Shown here: in pieces, positions 26,880 through 37,659 of the stretch
Position numbering within the stretch: the stretch's first letter is position 1
Layout: every line of letters starts with the position of its first letter
Source of the DNA: Aeoliella mucimassa
GTDB taxonomy: Bacteria > Planctomycetota > Planctomycetia > Pirellulales > Lacipirellulaceae
DNA: 64,000 nt
Reading direction: 5' to 3'
Assembly: GCF_007748035.1 (NCBI RefSeq)
Contig: NZ_CP036278.1
Coordinates: forward strand, 3,782,001 to 3,846,000
The notes under the pieces: model-generated
Seen by the model: the letters and a program-made list of their open reading frames with translations, nothing else
Database searches by the model: none
Told to the model about the DNA's origin: nothing
Program-made: the position numbers and the translations under genes

Positions 26880-28290
26880 TGTAGTTCACACCCAGGTGAG
26901 ATCAGATAGCTCCCCCCCATGGCTTCCTCCAGTGCTTCACCAACGGCAAATCTGGTGGACTCCGGTAGCACCAGCTTGCCAGAGTTGAACTCGAAGGTTC
27001 CCCCCGACTCGACTGTAAGTGATTCGCAGATCAGCGTCCCCCCGTTGATGGCTACGGATGCATTGTTCCAGAGTTGGAGTGCACCAGCGATCTCGACCAC
27101 GCCGCCGTAGTCGATAAAGAGTTCGCCGGATCCACCCGAGTTGGATTGATCACCGCCAATATACACCCCCGCAGCAGTCCATTGCGATCCAGAATCGGTC
27201 ACACGGACGCTCGCCGAGGCCCCCGCCTGGCGACCGAGATAGGCGGTGCCGCTTGTGACTTTACCGCCTGATTCAACAACCAGTGATGCTTCGCCTTGAT
27301 CGCCGATGATCAGGTCTTGCTCGCTGACAACTACAAGCTTCATTCCGCTGGTTAAGGTGAGTTCCGAACCTAGACTTGACGAGACCGAGTCGATTACCAG
27401 CGAGCTATCGGTTACTTCGAGGGTGCCACTGGTCCAATCGAACGAAGGATTCGAACCGCCCAAAGTTTCGATGGCAAATCCGCCTACTCGAAGAGTGCCG
27501 CCATGAAGACCGACAGCGCCGGATTGCCACACTTGCAAATTACCGGCAATTTGCACCAAGCCATCCTGTTCGACGAGTAACGTGCTCGCTCCGCCAAGGC
27601 TGCCCGCCAGATCGCTGCCGCCCACGTAAACGGAACCATTGGATTGCCATTGCGAGCCGGAGCCGGTCACTAGCACGGTTCCAGAACCACCCGTTTGGCG
27701 ACCGAGATAGGCACTACCACTAATGATTTGGCCGCCCGAGTCGACCACGACCGAGCCTTGATTTTGATCGCCGATGACAAGTGCGTTGTCATTGGCAAGA
27801 TGCAGCTGCATTCCGCTACCCAAAGTGAGCTGTGAGTTCATACTTGTAGACGCAGCATCCACCACTAGCGAGCTTTCTGTCACTTCCAAGATTCCATTAG
27901 TCCAATTGAAGTGAGAATGCCAGTCGCCTGAGACGGTCGAATCGATTGCCAATGCTCCAACGCGCAGAGTACCACCGTGGAGCTCGACAGCACCGGTCTG
28001 CCAGACTTGCAAAGTACCAGCGATTTGCACCAGACCATCCTCTTCGACTCGAAGTGTGCTCGCACCATCGACACTGCCCGCCACGTCACTGCCGCCGACG
28101 TAGACCGAACCGGTGGATTGCCATTGTGCGCTAGCGACTTGCACCAACCCCGAAGCACCATTTTGTCGCCCTAAATACGCACTACTGCTGGTTAATAACC
28201 CACCTGATTCGACAACAAGCGATCCATTGCCCAGATCGCCGACCGTTAGATCGCCACTTACGTTCCAGGCGGAGGAATCATCGCAGATCC
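26880..28290 (-). repeat. Three tandem passenger-type repeats in the giant gene
   Basis: The coding sequence repeats with a period of about 465 bases (about 156 residues). Each copy has SLVVESGG-like, AYLGRQ, VYVGG, GLVQIAG-like, LQVW and GGTLRVG-like pieces in the same order. Matching DNA is visible near 27230, 27700 and 28165 (plus-strand coordinates of the AYLGRQ codons). Such repeats usually form an extended beta-helix. They could also recombine and change repeat number. Confidence 0.85.
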
Positions 28291-30258
28291 GCACCGAGCC
28301 GGTGGTTCCCGTATCCGCAGCAATCACACCGCTCGCACTCGACACCGTCGCTGCCAGGCGTACTTCTAGCGAGCCATCAGCAACATCCGCTACGACCAGT
28401 TCGTTTTCGATTTGCCAGGGAATGGTGATACCATCGTACAACAAGTTCAAAGCTCCCGTTGCCAAGATGGGAGGAGTGCCATACGACATCAACTCGGGCA
28501 GGGCAAATTCGGTCGTCATATCGTAAGGCAATCGATACACATCACCAGCTTGGGTGGTAAAGTAAAAATTGCTTGGCGAGGGTTCCCACGCATCGCCATC
28601 GGCCCACAGCCCGTAAAAATCTGCTTGGGCGTTCAGCGGACGCTGTACGTAACCTTGGTTGAATAAATCGTTGTTGGTGAGCTGATGTTCGAGTACCCAC
28701 GACTCTCCTTGATTATCGCTGGTCCACATGCCAATCTGCCCGCCGGTGCCGTACTGTTGGGGCCCATCGATAAAGGGAGCGATAATCCGCCAGGTGTCGC
28801 CTTCGACATAAAGTGAACCGTGATCGTAGTTGTGATCGGTGGTCATCACATCGCGAATCACCCATCCATCATCGTAGTAGGCGGTTTTTACAGTTCTGGT
28901 TTCCGTGCCTGGAATGTGTGTTGGCGATGTGACGAACAGGATAACTGGGTTGCCTTCCGAATCGTAATTAATGTCCTTCAAGTACACCCGCTCATCGCCG
29001 ACGGAGTCGTACACCAAAGCATCGGCTGAACGTTCCGTAAAAGGCGTGCTCAATTGGAGCCCAGCAGCATTTTGCCAGGTGGCACCAAGATCGCCTGTTT
29101 CAGCATAGTAGAGGTCGGTCCGATAGTCGGAACCATTGCCGATCTCGGGATGAATATTAAAGATGGTGCCGACCGTTCGTCCGTCGTCTTTCACCCAACT
29201 CGTTTGGTATTGCCCCGCTTCTATCTCGGAGAACGTCTGCCGTGTGGTCCAGGTATCAGCGTCAGGCGACGTTGAATAAAAAAGGTCGCGGTCTCCATCG
29301 ATATAGCGAGTGTGGAGCAACAGGAACTTCTCATCACCTGGAGCATTCGGCAGATACCAGCCGCCTGCATAGCTAAACCGCGGCTCGCCGGCTGTGCTGC
29401 CAAATACAGCCATGTCTTCAGCAGAGTAGTCGAGCAATTCATCAATGCTATCGATCGAATATTGCTCACTGCTCCGATGGATGTAGGAACGACGTGCTTC
29501 GCCGTGAGTGGAGCTAAACAAATACAAGTACCCTTCGTCGTCGATCGATAACACTGGCGAGTCGTGAGCGTCGGAAGTCGCTGTGTCGACCCAAATCTGA
29601 GGCCGGGCGACCATACCGGTCACGTGGTCGTAATAAGAAATCGCATGCCCAATGCGGTGTGTCGAACTAGGATCGATATCGAGCGAAATCCCAAAAAATG
29701 TTTTCTGTGCAGCTTCCGAATACACCGCCATGGGTGCGTTCTGCTGAGGATAGGTGCCGAGACCACCACCGTATTTATTAGGAGCGGACCCGCCGCCAGA
29801 GGTCACTTCGTACCAGATACCCTGGAACCCATTGGCCGGAGTCGCACTGATTTGGGCCGAAGCAGTCGACAGCATCAGCGAAAAGGCAACTATCCAACCA
29901 CTAACGATGGCGGCCGATTTCCTCAAACGAAAAAGCGGGCGACTCTCACCAGCTGAAGCAGCAATACAACCCCAGCAACTATCAATACGCGCAGCATCGA
30001 CACGCAGACCACACTTACGGATACACAAGCGCCCGCCCCCCATACTCCGATTCATCGTCGACCGGCAGAGATACCACCAGGATTCGTCGACGACACCAAC
30101 CTGAGTGTAACCACCGCTACATGGGAGTCAACACTTTCAAGGCAGCACTCACACAAGGCATGAACACTAGTGGTTTTTTACCACTCTATTCGACCCTGAT
30201 TGTAACCTCTCTTCGCGATGGTTGCCAGGGCAATGCTGAACCTTAAAAGAGGGCGTCA

Positions 30259-30663
30259 TCAGGACCTGGAGGTCGCCTTTGCCCGGGCGGATCCCCAGGC
30301 TAGTCCGCGGGTGATTGCCTGGCGGGCTTGGTCGAGGGTAAAGGGCTTGGCGAGCTGGCCGACGTTGTCGTGGGGTTGCTCTCTCAGGGTCGCCCCGCGT
30401 TCGAAATAAGCCGACATCAAGATAATCGGACACTGAGGAACCTGCAGTCGTAGCAGTCCAAGGGCTTGGTTGCCATTCATGCCTGGCAAGCAAAGATCGA
30501 GCAGCACCAGGTCGGGGCGGGTTCGCGAGACGAATTGCAATGCCTGCTCGGCCGACGAGGCGGTTTGCGTCTGGTGCCCCATCCGCGCTGCGAGCCGGCT
30601 GAGGCACCAGCAGATGGCATGATCGTCGTCTACGATGAGCAGTCGAGACATGAGTCGGGGCAT
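30259..30663 (-). CDS. Orphan receiver-domain response regulator
   Basis: A 134-residue protein consisting of one receiver domain and a short tail. LLIVDDDHA supplies the acidic pocket (D12-D14), LVLLDLCLPGMNG the phospho-acceptor D56, LMSA the switch serine, and AKPF the conserved lysine (K106). An ATG four codons in (30651) is an equally possible start. There is no output domain, and no histidine kinase gene lies in the window, so it must signal by protein contact or through a distant kinase. Confidence 0.88.
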   Translation of the reverse strand: MPRLMSRLLIVDDDHAICWCLSRLAARMGHQTQTASSAEQALQFVSRTRPDLVLLDLCLPGMNGNQALGLLRLQVPQCPIILMSAYFERGATLREQPHDNVGQLAKPFTLDQARQAITRGLAWGSARAKATSRS

Positions 30664-30871
30664 TGGTAAGCGGGCGGAATGGTCCGGTGGATGCCTACCA
30701 ACAATGCAAATCGGGGGCCGCTTGCGGTGAAATCTGCCAAGCGGGCTCCCACGCTCAAAAACCAGTGCTTTTAGCCTTTCCTAAGGGAAATTCCGCCCCC
30801 CTGGTGGTGTTGATCCGGCCGACAGCAGCGTTGAAAGATTCGACGCCTGCCAAATATGGCCCGTCGGTAGC

Positions 30872-32254
30872 CTATTCGCTCGCCGGCAGTCGCGCGGCGT
30901 ACAGCACGTAGCCGGCGCACAGCAGACTGCCGATCGCGGAGATGCCGATGATGTAGCTCATGGGCCGCGGGGTGCCATCGGCAAGAATTCCCACGAGCGC
31001 CGAGCCGAAGATGCCCGAGCCGTACTGCATGGCTCCCACCAGAGCCGACACCGAGCCAGCGCGCTCGGGGAAGTCGGCCATCGCGCCCGAGATGGAGTTC
31101 GCCACGATGAGCCCAACCATGGCTACGAACAGCAGCAGCGGAACCACGAGTCCCCAAAGTCCACCAAAACCGGTCACCGCGTTGGCGACCAGCACCACCG
31201 AAGCCACCGCTCCTCCGACAGCACCGATGGCCATCAATCGAGCGATGCCGAGGGTCGGCACCAACCGGGCGTTCACCATGTTGGCGATCATGATCCCTAC
31301 GACACCGGCCGAGAACAACCACCCGTAGGCTTGGGCCGAAATGTGGTAGTACTCCATGTACGCGAACGGCGTGCCCGCGATGTAGGCAAACATCCCTGCG
31401 TAATAAAACGCGCTTACCCCCGCGTGACTCAGCAGTCGTGGCTCGCGAAGCAGGTGCACGTATCCCGCCATCGCGCGGTGAATCCGATGCGGCTGCCGGC
31501 GATGCGTCGGCAGCGTCTCGGGAATGGTGTACACCGCGATCAGCGTGGCGGTACCAATGCCGACCAGGGTCCAGAAGATCGCCTGCCAGGAACCATGACG
31601 CAGGATTTCGCTCCCCAGCACCGGTCCCAGGAGGGGAGCGATCGCCATGACGGTCATCAATGTCGAGAGCATCTGCGCGGCGCGGGTGTGTTCGTAGAGA
31701 TCGCGAACCATCGCGCGACCGATCACCACGCCGGCGCACGCGCCGGAAGCCTGTACGATGCGGCAAGCAATCATCTGCCAGGCAGCGGTGGAGAGCGCGC
31801 AGCCCATCGATCCGAGAATGAACAGCCCCAGCCCAAGCGCAACCGGCCCCCGCCGACCGAACCGATCGCCGATTGGCCCCCACAGCAATTGACCAAGGCT
31901 GAAGCCAATCAAGTAGGTCGAAATGGTAAGCTCCATCGTCCCGGCGCTGGTGTGCAGTTCGCGGGCGATCGTCGGCAGCGCTGGCAAGTAAAGGTCGGTC
32001 GAAATCGACGCGAACCCCATGAGCGTGCTTAGAATGCCGAGCAACCAAATACTGCTCGGCACGTAATGCTCGACATCCGCAGCCGGATAGGCAGCCTCGG
32101 CGGCTCCGGAATACGAACGATCGAGCGGACACTCACTAGCACAGGCGGATGCATCGGCGTTAGAAATTTGCTTACTCCATGGTAACTTGGTTTTACTATT
32201 GCTAGGCGAATCGACTCGTTGGCGACTATTCGCCGGCGACTTCGCCAAACTCAT
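30872..32254 (-). CDS. Bcr/CflA-type MFS drug efflux transporter
   Basis: A 12-helix major facilitator protein, about 460 residues from the ATG at 32254; an ATG at 32311 and a GTG just before SSIWLLGIL are alternatives. STDLYLPALPTIARELHTSAGTMELT, given here as TDLYLPALPTIA, is the Bcr/CflA opening, followed by WGPIGDRFGRRG (motif A) and RIVQASGACAGVVIGRAMVRD, shown as RIVQASGACAG. It probably exports small toxic compounds in exchange for protons. The N-terminus overlaps the end of the aldo-keto reductase gene, which is why the start is uncertain. Confidence 0.88.
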   Translation of the reverse strand: MSLAKSPANSRQRVDSPSNSKTKLPWSKQISNADASACASECPLDRSYSGAAEAAYPAADVEHYVPSSIWLLGILSTLMGFASISTDLYLPALPTIARELHTSAGTMELTISTYLIGFSLGQLLWGPIGDRFGRRGPVALGLGLFILGSMGCALSTAAWQMIACRIVQASGACAGVVIGRAMVRDLYEHTRAAQMLSTLMTVMAIAPLLGPVLGSEILRHGSWQAIFWTLVGIGTATLIAVYTIPETLPTHRRQPHRIHRAMAGYVHLLREPRLLSHAGVSAFYYAGMFAYIAGTPFAYMEYYHISAQAYGWLFSAGVVGIMIANMVNARLVPTLGIARLMAIGAVGGAVASVVLVANAVTGFGGLWGLVVPLLLFVAMVGLIVANSISGAMADFPERAGSVSALVGAMQYGSGIFGSALVGILADGTPRPMSYIIGISAIGSLLCAGYVLYAARLPASE

Positions 32255-33104
32255 CGGGATCGGGGCCACCGCGTTGGTTGGTGTGAAGCGCATCGATCGC
32301 CGCGATTTCATCTTCCGTCAGAGCGAAGTCGAAGATCGCGAAGTTCTCTTTGATTCGCCCCGGATTGGCCGACTTGGGAATCGCCGAGTAACCGTGGTCG
32401 AGCTGCCAGCGCAGAATGACCTGAGCAGGCGTTTTGTTGTACCTCTCTGCCAGTTCGACAATCACGGGGTGCGTTAGCGGATCCTTGGCCGGATCGGGAT
32501 TGTCGCTCCAGTAACGATTCACCCCGCCGATCGGCGACCACGCCTGAGTGACGATGCCAAGTCGCTGGTTGGCTTCGACCACGGCTTGCTGAGTGAAGAA
32601 CGGGTGGAGTTCAATTTGATTCACCGCGGGAACCACCTCGGTTTCGGCAATCAAGTCGTCCAGATGCTGCGGATTGAAATTGCAGACACCGATGGCCTTC
32701 ACGCGACCTTCGTCGAGCAACCGCTCGGCCGCCTTATAGGAAGCAATCGTCGCTTCAAAGCTCTTTGGCACCGGCCAGTGAAGCAAGTAAAGGTCGACGT
32801 AACCGAGGCCAAGTTTCTCTTGACTCGTATCGAAGGCTCGCAGTGCCTGGTCGTAACCAAAGTCTTTGATCCACAGCTTGGTGGTCACGAACACCCCATT
32901 CCGCGGAACCGTGCTACCACGCACCCCCTCGCCGACTTCCTTCTCGTTGCCGTAGATAGCCGCGGTGTCGATCAGCCGATAGCCATGGTCGATGGCTGTT
33001 TTCACTGCCTCGACAGTTTCGTCGGGACCGCTACGATAGACCCCCAACCCAAAGGCGGGCATCGCAACACCGTTGTTGAGTGTGATCTTTTCGGTACTTT
33101 GCAT
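32226..33104 (-). CDS. Aldo-keto reductase
   Basis: A 292-residue enzyme started at the ATG at 33104, which follows AAAGGAACC at good spacing and begins with the family-typical ITLNNGVAMPAFGLGVY; a longer frame to 33197 has no family match. The catalytic tetrad is visible as DTAAIYGNE (D and Y), TTKLW (K) and LLHWP (H). GVCNFNPQHL and the C-terminal SAIPKSANPGRIKEN are the NADPH-binding pieces. It reduces aldehydes or ketones such as keto acids with NADPH in the cytoplasm; the natural substrate is unknown. Confidence 0.93.
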   Translation of the reverse strand: MQSTEKITLNNGVAMPAFGLGVYRSGPDETVEAVKTAIDHGYRLIDTAAIYGNEKEVGEGVRGSTVPRNGVFVTTKLWIKDFGYDQALRAFDTSQEKLGLGYVDLYLLHWPVPKSFEATIASYKAAERLLDEGRVKAIGVCNFNPQHLDDLIAETEVVPAVNQIELHPFFTQQAVVEANQRLGIVTQAWSPIGGVNRYWSDNPDPAKDPLTHPVIVELAERYNKTPAQVILRWQLDHGYSAIPKSANPGRIKENFAIFDFALTEDEIAAIDALHTNQRGGPDPDEFGEVAGE

Positions 33105-33217
33105 GGCAATGGTTCCTTTCTTGCTTCGATACTCGCTGCAGATCGCTTTTTCCACTCGCCCCCCAAGTTTCGGGGGCTGCGAAACATCAGGCAACACCGC
33201 AAGATTCTAACGTCTTG

Positions 33218-36200
33218 CTAGTCGGTTTGCTTGGTGGTTTCTTTGCTGCCGCGGAAGAACTCGTCGAGGTTCTGGAACGCGACGTAAAAGATCGGGATAA
33301 AGAACACCGCGAGCACGGTCGAGGCGATCATTCCCCCGAACACCGCGGTGCCTAACGCTTTCTGCCCGGCCGCTCCTGGTCCGTTGGCAAACACCAGCGG
33401 GGTAACCCCCAGGATGAACGCGAACGAGGTCATGATAATCGGGCGGAAACGCATGCCGGCTGCTTTCACGGCCGATTCGAGGATCGACTTGCCATCGGCT
33501 CGCAGTTCGCGAGCGAACTCCACAATCAGAATCGCGTTCTTACTGGCCAAGGCAATGATCAGCACGATGCCGATTTGCGTGTAGACGTTGTTATCCATTC
33601 CGCGCACCGCCACGGCGATCACGGCTCCCAGCAACCCGAGCGGTACGACCAGGATCACCGAGATCGGCAGAATCCAACTTTCGTACTGCGCGGCGAGCAC
33701 CAGGTAGACCAGCAAGATGGCCACGGTGAAGACGAAGATCGATTCGCCGCCCACCTTCTTCTCCTGATAGGCCATGCCGGTCCAGTCGTAGTCGACCCCT
33801 ACCGGCAAGGTTTCGGCCGCCAAGCCTTCCATGATGCGGAGCGCGTCGCCCGAACTGTGGCCCGGCTTTGATTCGCCGGTCACGCTGGCAGCAGGATAAA
33901 AGTTGTAACGATTGATCACCTGCGGGCCGAGCGTACGATGCACGGTGGCAATCGCACTCATCGGAATCATCTGCCCGCTGCGATTGCGTACTTCCAGCTG
34001 ACGAATGTCTTCGGCTTCGGCACGAAACTCCTGATCGGCTTGCACCCGGACCTGATAGGTCCGCCCGAACTTGTTGAAGTCGTTCACGTAGGCCGATCCC
34101 AAGTAGGCTTGCAACGTCATGAACACGTCGCTCAGGGGAATATCCAACGTTTCAACCTTCACGCGATCGATGTCAACCCGCAACTGCGGAACTCCCGCAC
34201 GGAACGACGAACGAACCGCGGTGAGCGCCGATTGCGAGTTGGCATTCTGCACGATTGCTTCGGCGGCCGACTGCAGTTCGTCGATACCAACGTCGCCGCG
34301 GTCTTCGACTTGCATCTCGAAGCCACCACGGACGCCAAGACCACGAATCGCTGGCGGAGGGAAAGCAAACGCGACCGCTTCGCGGATGCCGCCCACGCGT
34401 TGCTGGATTTCGCCGATGATCTTCTCTTGCGTCAGCCCCTTCTCCGCGCGTTCCTCGAAGTCGGTGAGCGAGGCAAACACGGTTCCCGCGTTCGGAGCGC
34501 TACTGTTATCGAGCAGCGAGAGACCGCCAATCGTCACCCAGCTCGAGACCCCTTCGGTTTCGGCCAGCGCGGCGTCGATCTTGGCCATGACTTCTCGCGT
34601 TCGCGTTTGCGATGCCGCATCAGGCAGTTGCACCGCCATGAAGATGTATCCCTGGTCTTCGGTAGGGATAAAGCCCGTGGGTAGATTCACGTACCACCAG
34701 CCGGCCAAACCGAGCAACACTGCAAACACCATGAGACCGATCCATACGGCTTTCACGATCCGTCGCACGATCACCAGGTAGATTCGCTCGAAGAAGCTGT
34801 ATACCGCTTCGAACCAGCGGAACAGGAACATCTTCTTCTGCTTGGTTGGCTTGAGCCAGAGCGCGCACTGGGCTGGCTTGAGCGAGACCGCGTTAATCGC
34901 ACTAATCAAGGCGGTTGCGGCAATCGTGAGCGCGAACTGTCGATAGAGTTGGCCGGTGATGCCGCCCAGCGTGGAAGCCGGAATAAACACCGCCAGCAGC
35001 ACCAGCGTGATACCAATGATCGGGCCGAGCACCTCGCTCATTGCCTTGATCGTGGCCTCCTTGGGGGGTTCGCCGCGTTCGATATGATGCACCGCGTTTT
35101 CGACCACCACGATCGCATCGTCGACCACGATGCCAATCGCCAGAATCAGCCCGAATAGAGTGAGCATGTTGATCGAGAAGCCGAGCATCAGCATGGCGGC
35201 AAAGGCTCCGATGATCGTCACCGGGACCGTGGTCGCGGGAATCAGGATGGCTCGCCAGTCCTGCAGGAAGACCAGAATCACCGCCAGTACCAGCAGGCCG
35301 GCTTCGAATAGCGTCTTGTAAACCTCGTGCACCGACGCGGCAACAAACTCGGTGGTATCGAGTGGAATATCGTAATCCATGCCTGCGGGGAACTGACGCT
35401 TCAGACGTTCCATGGCCGCCTTCACGTCTTCGGCCACCTGCAGGGCGTTCGCCCCTGGCAACTGATAGATACCCAGATTGGCGTTCGACTGGCCTTGCTT
35501 CTCGGTGAACTGATCGTACGACTGACTGCCGAGCTCGACGCGGGCGACATCCTTCAGGTAAACGATGCGAGTCCCCTCGCCCGACTTGACGATGATGTTC
35601 TCGAACTGCTCTGTATCGCTGTACCGACCTTGAGTTTGCACCGAGTACTGAAACTGCCGGCTATCGGGTGTGGGTGGTTGGCCGATCTGTCCCGCGGCGA
35701 CTTGCACGTTCTGCTCCGCCAGAGCCGATACAACGTCGCTGGCGGTCATGTTGCGTGCCTTGAGCTTCTCGGGATCGAGCCAGATACGCATGCTGTAGCT
35801 CGCGGTGCCGAACACGGTGACTTCGCCGACACCGTTGATGCGGCTCAGCTCGTCGCGAAGTCGAAGCGTTGCGTAGTTCGACAAGTACAGCGTATCCATC
35901 GCGGGATCGTCGCTGGTAAGCGATAACACGAGAATAATGTTGGTCGACTGCTTCTTGACCGTAACGCCTTGGCGGCGGACTTCTTCGGGCAGTTGCGGCT
36001 CGCCAATGGCAACTCGGTTCTGCACCTGCACCTGGGCGTCGTCGAGATTCGTGCCGATTTCGAACGTCACGGTCAACGAGTAGGAACCGTCGCCGGAGCT
36101 GGTCGACTGCATGTAAAGCATGCCTTCGACGCCGTTGACCTGCTGTTCGATCGGCGCGGCGACCGTGTCGGCCACCGTCTTCGCGGTCGCCCCTGGATAG

Positions 36201-36346
36201 TTGGTAGTCACACGAACCGTCGGCGGCGTGATCTCTGGATACTGCTCGATGGGAAGCTCCCACAAGCAGACAGCACCGATCAGCATCGTGACCACCGCAA
36301 TCACGTTGGCAAACACCGGTCGTTCAATAAAGAACTTGGAAAGCAT
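33218..36346 (-). CDS. RND efflux pump inner-membrane component (HAE-1 type)
   Basis: A 1042-residue permease of AcrB/MexF type. It starts MLSKFFIERPVFA and carries PEITPPTVRV, the proton-relay pair in IGIVVDDAIVVVENA, GGITGQLYRQFALTIA in helix 6 (shown in part), GFIPTEDQGY and a second membrane half with YLVLAAQYESW and ALASKNAILIVEFA. It exports drugs, dyes or other amphiphiles from the periplasm using the proton gradient. Together with the adaptor just upstream it needs an outer-membrane TolC-like channel, which is not encoded in this cluster. A MarR regulator heads the same transcript. Confidence 0.95.
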   Translation of the reverse strand: MLSKFFIERPVFANVIAVVTMLIGAVCLWELPIEQYPEITPPTVRVTTNYPGATAKTVADTVAAPIEQQVNGVEGMLYMQSTSSGDGSYSLTVTFEIGTNLDDAQVQVQNRVAIGEPQLPEEVRRQGVTVKKQSTNIILVLSLTSDDPAMDTLYLSNYATLRLRDELSRINGVGEVTVFGTASYSMRIWLDPEKLKARNMTASDVVSALAEQNVQVAAGQIGQPPTPDSRQFQYSVQTQGRYSDTEQFENIIVKSGEGTRIVYLKDVARVELGSQSYDQFTEKQGQSNANLGIYQLPGANALQVAEDVKAAMERLKRQFPAGMDYDIPLDTTEFVAASVHEVYKTLFEAGLLVLAVILVFLQDWRAILIPATTVPVTIIGAFAAMLMLGFSINMLTLFGLILAIGIVVDDAIVVVENAVHHIERGEPPKEATIKAMSEVLGPIIGITLVLLAVFIPASTLGGITGQLYRQFALTIAATALISAINAVSLKPAQCALWLKPTKQKKMFLFRWFEAVYSFFERIYLVIVRRIVKAVWIGLMVFAVLLGLAGWWYVNLPTGFIPTEDQGYIFMAVQLPDAASQTRTREVMAKIDAALAETEGVSSWVTIGGLSLLDNSSAPNAGTVFASLTDFEERAEKGLTQEKIIGEIQQRVGGIREAVAFAFPPPAIRGLGVRGGFEMQVEDRGDVGIDELQSAAEAIVQNANSQSALTAVRSSFRAGVPQLRVDIDRVKVETLDIPLSDVFMTLQAYLGSAYVNDFNKFGRTYQVRVQADQEFRAEAEDIRQLEVRNRSGQMIPMSAIATVHRTLGPQVINRYNFYPAASVTGESKPGHSSGDALRIMEGLAAETLPVGVDYDWTGMAYQEKKVGGESIFVFTVAILLVYLVLAAQYESWILPISVILVVPLGLLGAVIAVAVRGMDNNVYTQIGIVLIIALASKNAILIVEFARELRADGKSILESAVKAAGMRFRPIIMTSFAFILGVTPLVFANGPGAAGQKALGTAVFGGMIASTVLAVFFIPIFYVAFQNLDEFFRGSKETTKQTD

Positions 36347-36386
36347 TTAACAAAAACCTCAGTGGGTAGTGCGTCTAAAGCAACAA

Positions 36387-37622
36387 TTACTCAGCAGCGG
36401 GGGTTGGCTCCCCTTCGTCCGACTCATCATCTGTATCCGCGGGCTCCGCGGCTTTTGCATCGTCGCCTGCGGATGAGTCCTCTTGGGTGGTAGCCTCAGC
36501 GGCACCTTTTTCCTCAGGCACTACCTTGCTTCCAGGCCGAGCACGCTGCAGCCCTTCGACGATTACCTTGTCGCCAGCTTCGACTCCGCTGAGCACCACC
36601 CGCTCGTTCTCCAAACTCTCCCCCAGCTCGACCGGGCGGAAGACGACTTCGTTCTCGTCGTTGACCACCAGCAAGTAATCGCCCCGCTGGTTGGTACCAA
36701 TGGCGTTCTCGGGAATCACCAATCGCGGGCGAGGCTCACCAACAGGAATGCGAAGATGCACGAACAAGCCCGGCTGTAGCTTCTCTTGCTCGTTTTCGAA
36801 AGCCGCGCGACACTCGGCCGTGCCGGTGCCGGGATCGACCCCAAACTGGCCAAAGTCGAACCGGCCGTGAAACGCGTAGTCCTCTTCGTTGCCGATCGAC
36901 ATATCGACCTCTACTTCGCGAGCTGTCTGCATGTCGCCTGCTTCTTTGATCTTCATGAATCGCAGCAGGTCGTCCTCACTCACCGTGTAGTAAGCATGCA
37001 TGGGAGTGACCGACTCGATCGTGGCCAGCAGCGTAGTCGCAGGCTGCACCAGATTGCCTAAGTCGACCTGGTGCCGACCAATCCGCCCCGCGAAGGGAGC
37101 GGTGACCTCCGTGTATCCGAGATTGAGCTTCGCGTCGCGCAGAGCGGCCTCGGCTGCTTGCACGTCGGCGATCGCCGAATCGCGGTCGGCAATGTCCTCG
37201 TCCAATTCGCGCTTGACGAGCGGCTCGGTACGCGCAAGTTGTCGCTTCGCCAGGTCGAGGCTCGCTTCGGCCTTGGCCAGCGCGGCTTCGGCCGACTGCA
37301 CTGCAGCCTCATACGGCTCTTTGTCGATCACGAACAGCAATTGCCCTTTCTCGACGAGCTGACCATCCACGAACTTGATGGCATCCAGGTAACCACTCAC
37401 CCGCGAACGAAGCTCGACGGTCTGCGCCGCCCGGGTCTGCCCGACTGTGCGGAAATACTCCTGCACCTGTCGTTGCTCCGGGTGGGCAACCGTGACCTTC
37501 GGCGGTGGCGGCGGGACGTACTCGTTGGACGACTCGCACCCTACGGCCACTACTACGGTCGACGCTATCACACTCAAAACAGATCGGTAGTTCATAGCTG
37601 ACATTAACTTCACAAAAGGCAT
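36387..37622 (-). CDS. RND efflux periplasmic adaptor (membrane fusion protein)
   Basis: About 411 residues from the ATG at 37622; ATGs at 37604 and 37595 are possible, while 37760 would overlap the MarR gene widely. A lipoprotein-like N-terminus ends in VVAVGCESS. The lipoyl/hairpin region shows VELRSRVSGYLDAIKFVDGQLV, cited here as RSRVSGYLDAIKF, and GYTEVTAPFAGRIG, followed by the beta-barrel part with NAIGTNQRGDYLLVV. An acidic low-complexity tail of about 45 residues is unusual. It links the inner-membrane pump to an outer-membrane channel. It sits 41 bases upstream of the pump gene. Confidence 0.92.
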   Translation of the reverse strand: MPFVKLMSAMNYRSVLSVIASTVVVAVGCESSNEYVPPPPPKVTVAHPEQRQVQEYFRTVGQTRAAQTVELRSRVSGYLDAIKFVDGQLVEKGQLLFVIDKEPYEAAVQSAEAALAKAEASLDLAKRQLARTEPLVKRELDEDIADRDSAIADVQAAEAALRDAKLNLGYTEVTAPFAGRIGRHQVDLGNLVQPATTLLATIESVTPMHAYYTVSEDDLLRFMKIKEAGDMQTAREVEVDMSIGNEEDYAFHGRFDFGQFGVDPGTGTAECRAAFENEQEKLQPGLFVHLRIPVGEPRPRLVIPENAIGTNQRGDYLLVVNDENEVVFRPVELGESLENERVVLSGVEAGDKVIVEGLQRARPGSKVVPEEKGAAEATTQEDSSAGDDAKAAEPADTDDESDEGEPTPAAE

Positions 37623-37659
37623 ATACGGGGGTTCTCTTTCTTGAGAGCACACTTCTCGA

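Larger units (their letters stand above)
24479..30055 (-). pseudogene. BNR-4 / passenger-repeat / dockerin / PEP-CTERM secreted giant, interrupted by an IS903-type element
   Basis: Two frames (26690-30055 and 24479-25726) are one gene split by the element at 25704-26738. Removing the element and one copy of the 9-base target duplication joins AIS to NQSPWG in frame and gives 4533 bases, or 1510 residues. Order: signal peptide (ends near STASA), a BNR-4 beta-propeller (AISYYDHVTG, DAHDSPVLSIDDEGYLY, STHGEARRSYIHRS), three roughly 156-residue passenger-type beta-helix repeats (AYLGRQ in each), a further helix region, a dockerin-like pair (GDYNADGFVNLADYTVW and DGNGDGLVNQEDYQVW), and a PEP-CTERM tail (VPESSSALLLY, helix, SKR). 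As it stands the first part would end 16 element-encoded residues past the break and lack the anchor. BNR-4 proteins include polysaccharide lyases; the substrate is unknown. Confidence 0.88.

Noticed and set aside
26690-30055. Treating the 1121-codon frame as a complete gene
   Set aside because: Its last 16 residues are encoded by the IS903-type end, and the missing domains continue in frame on the other side of the element.
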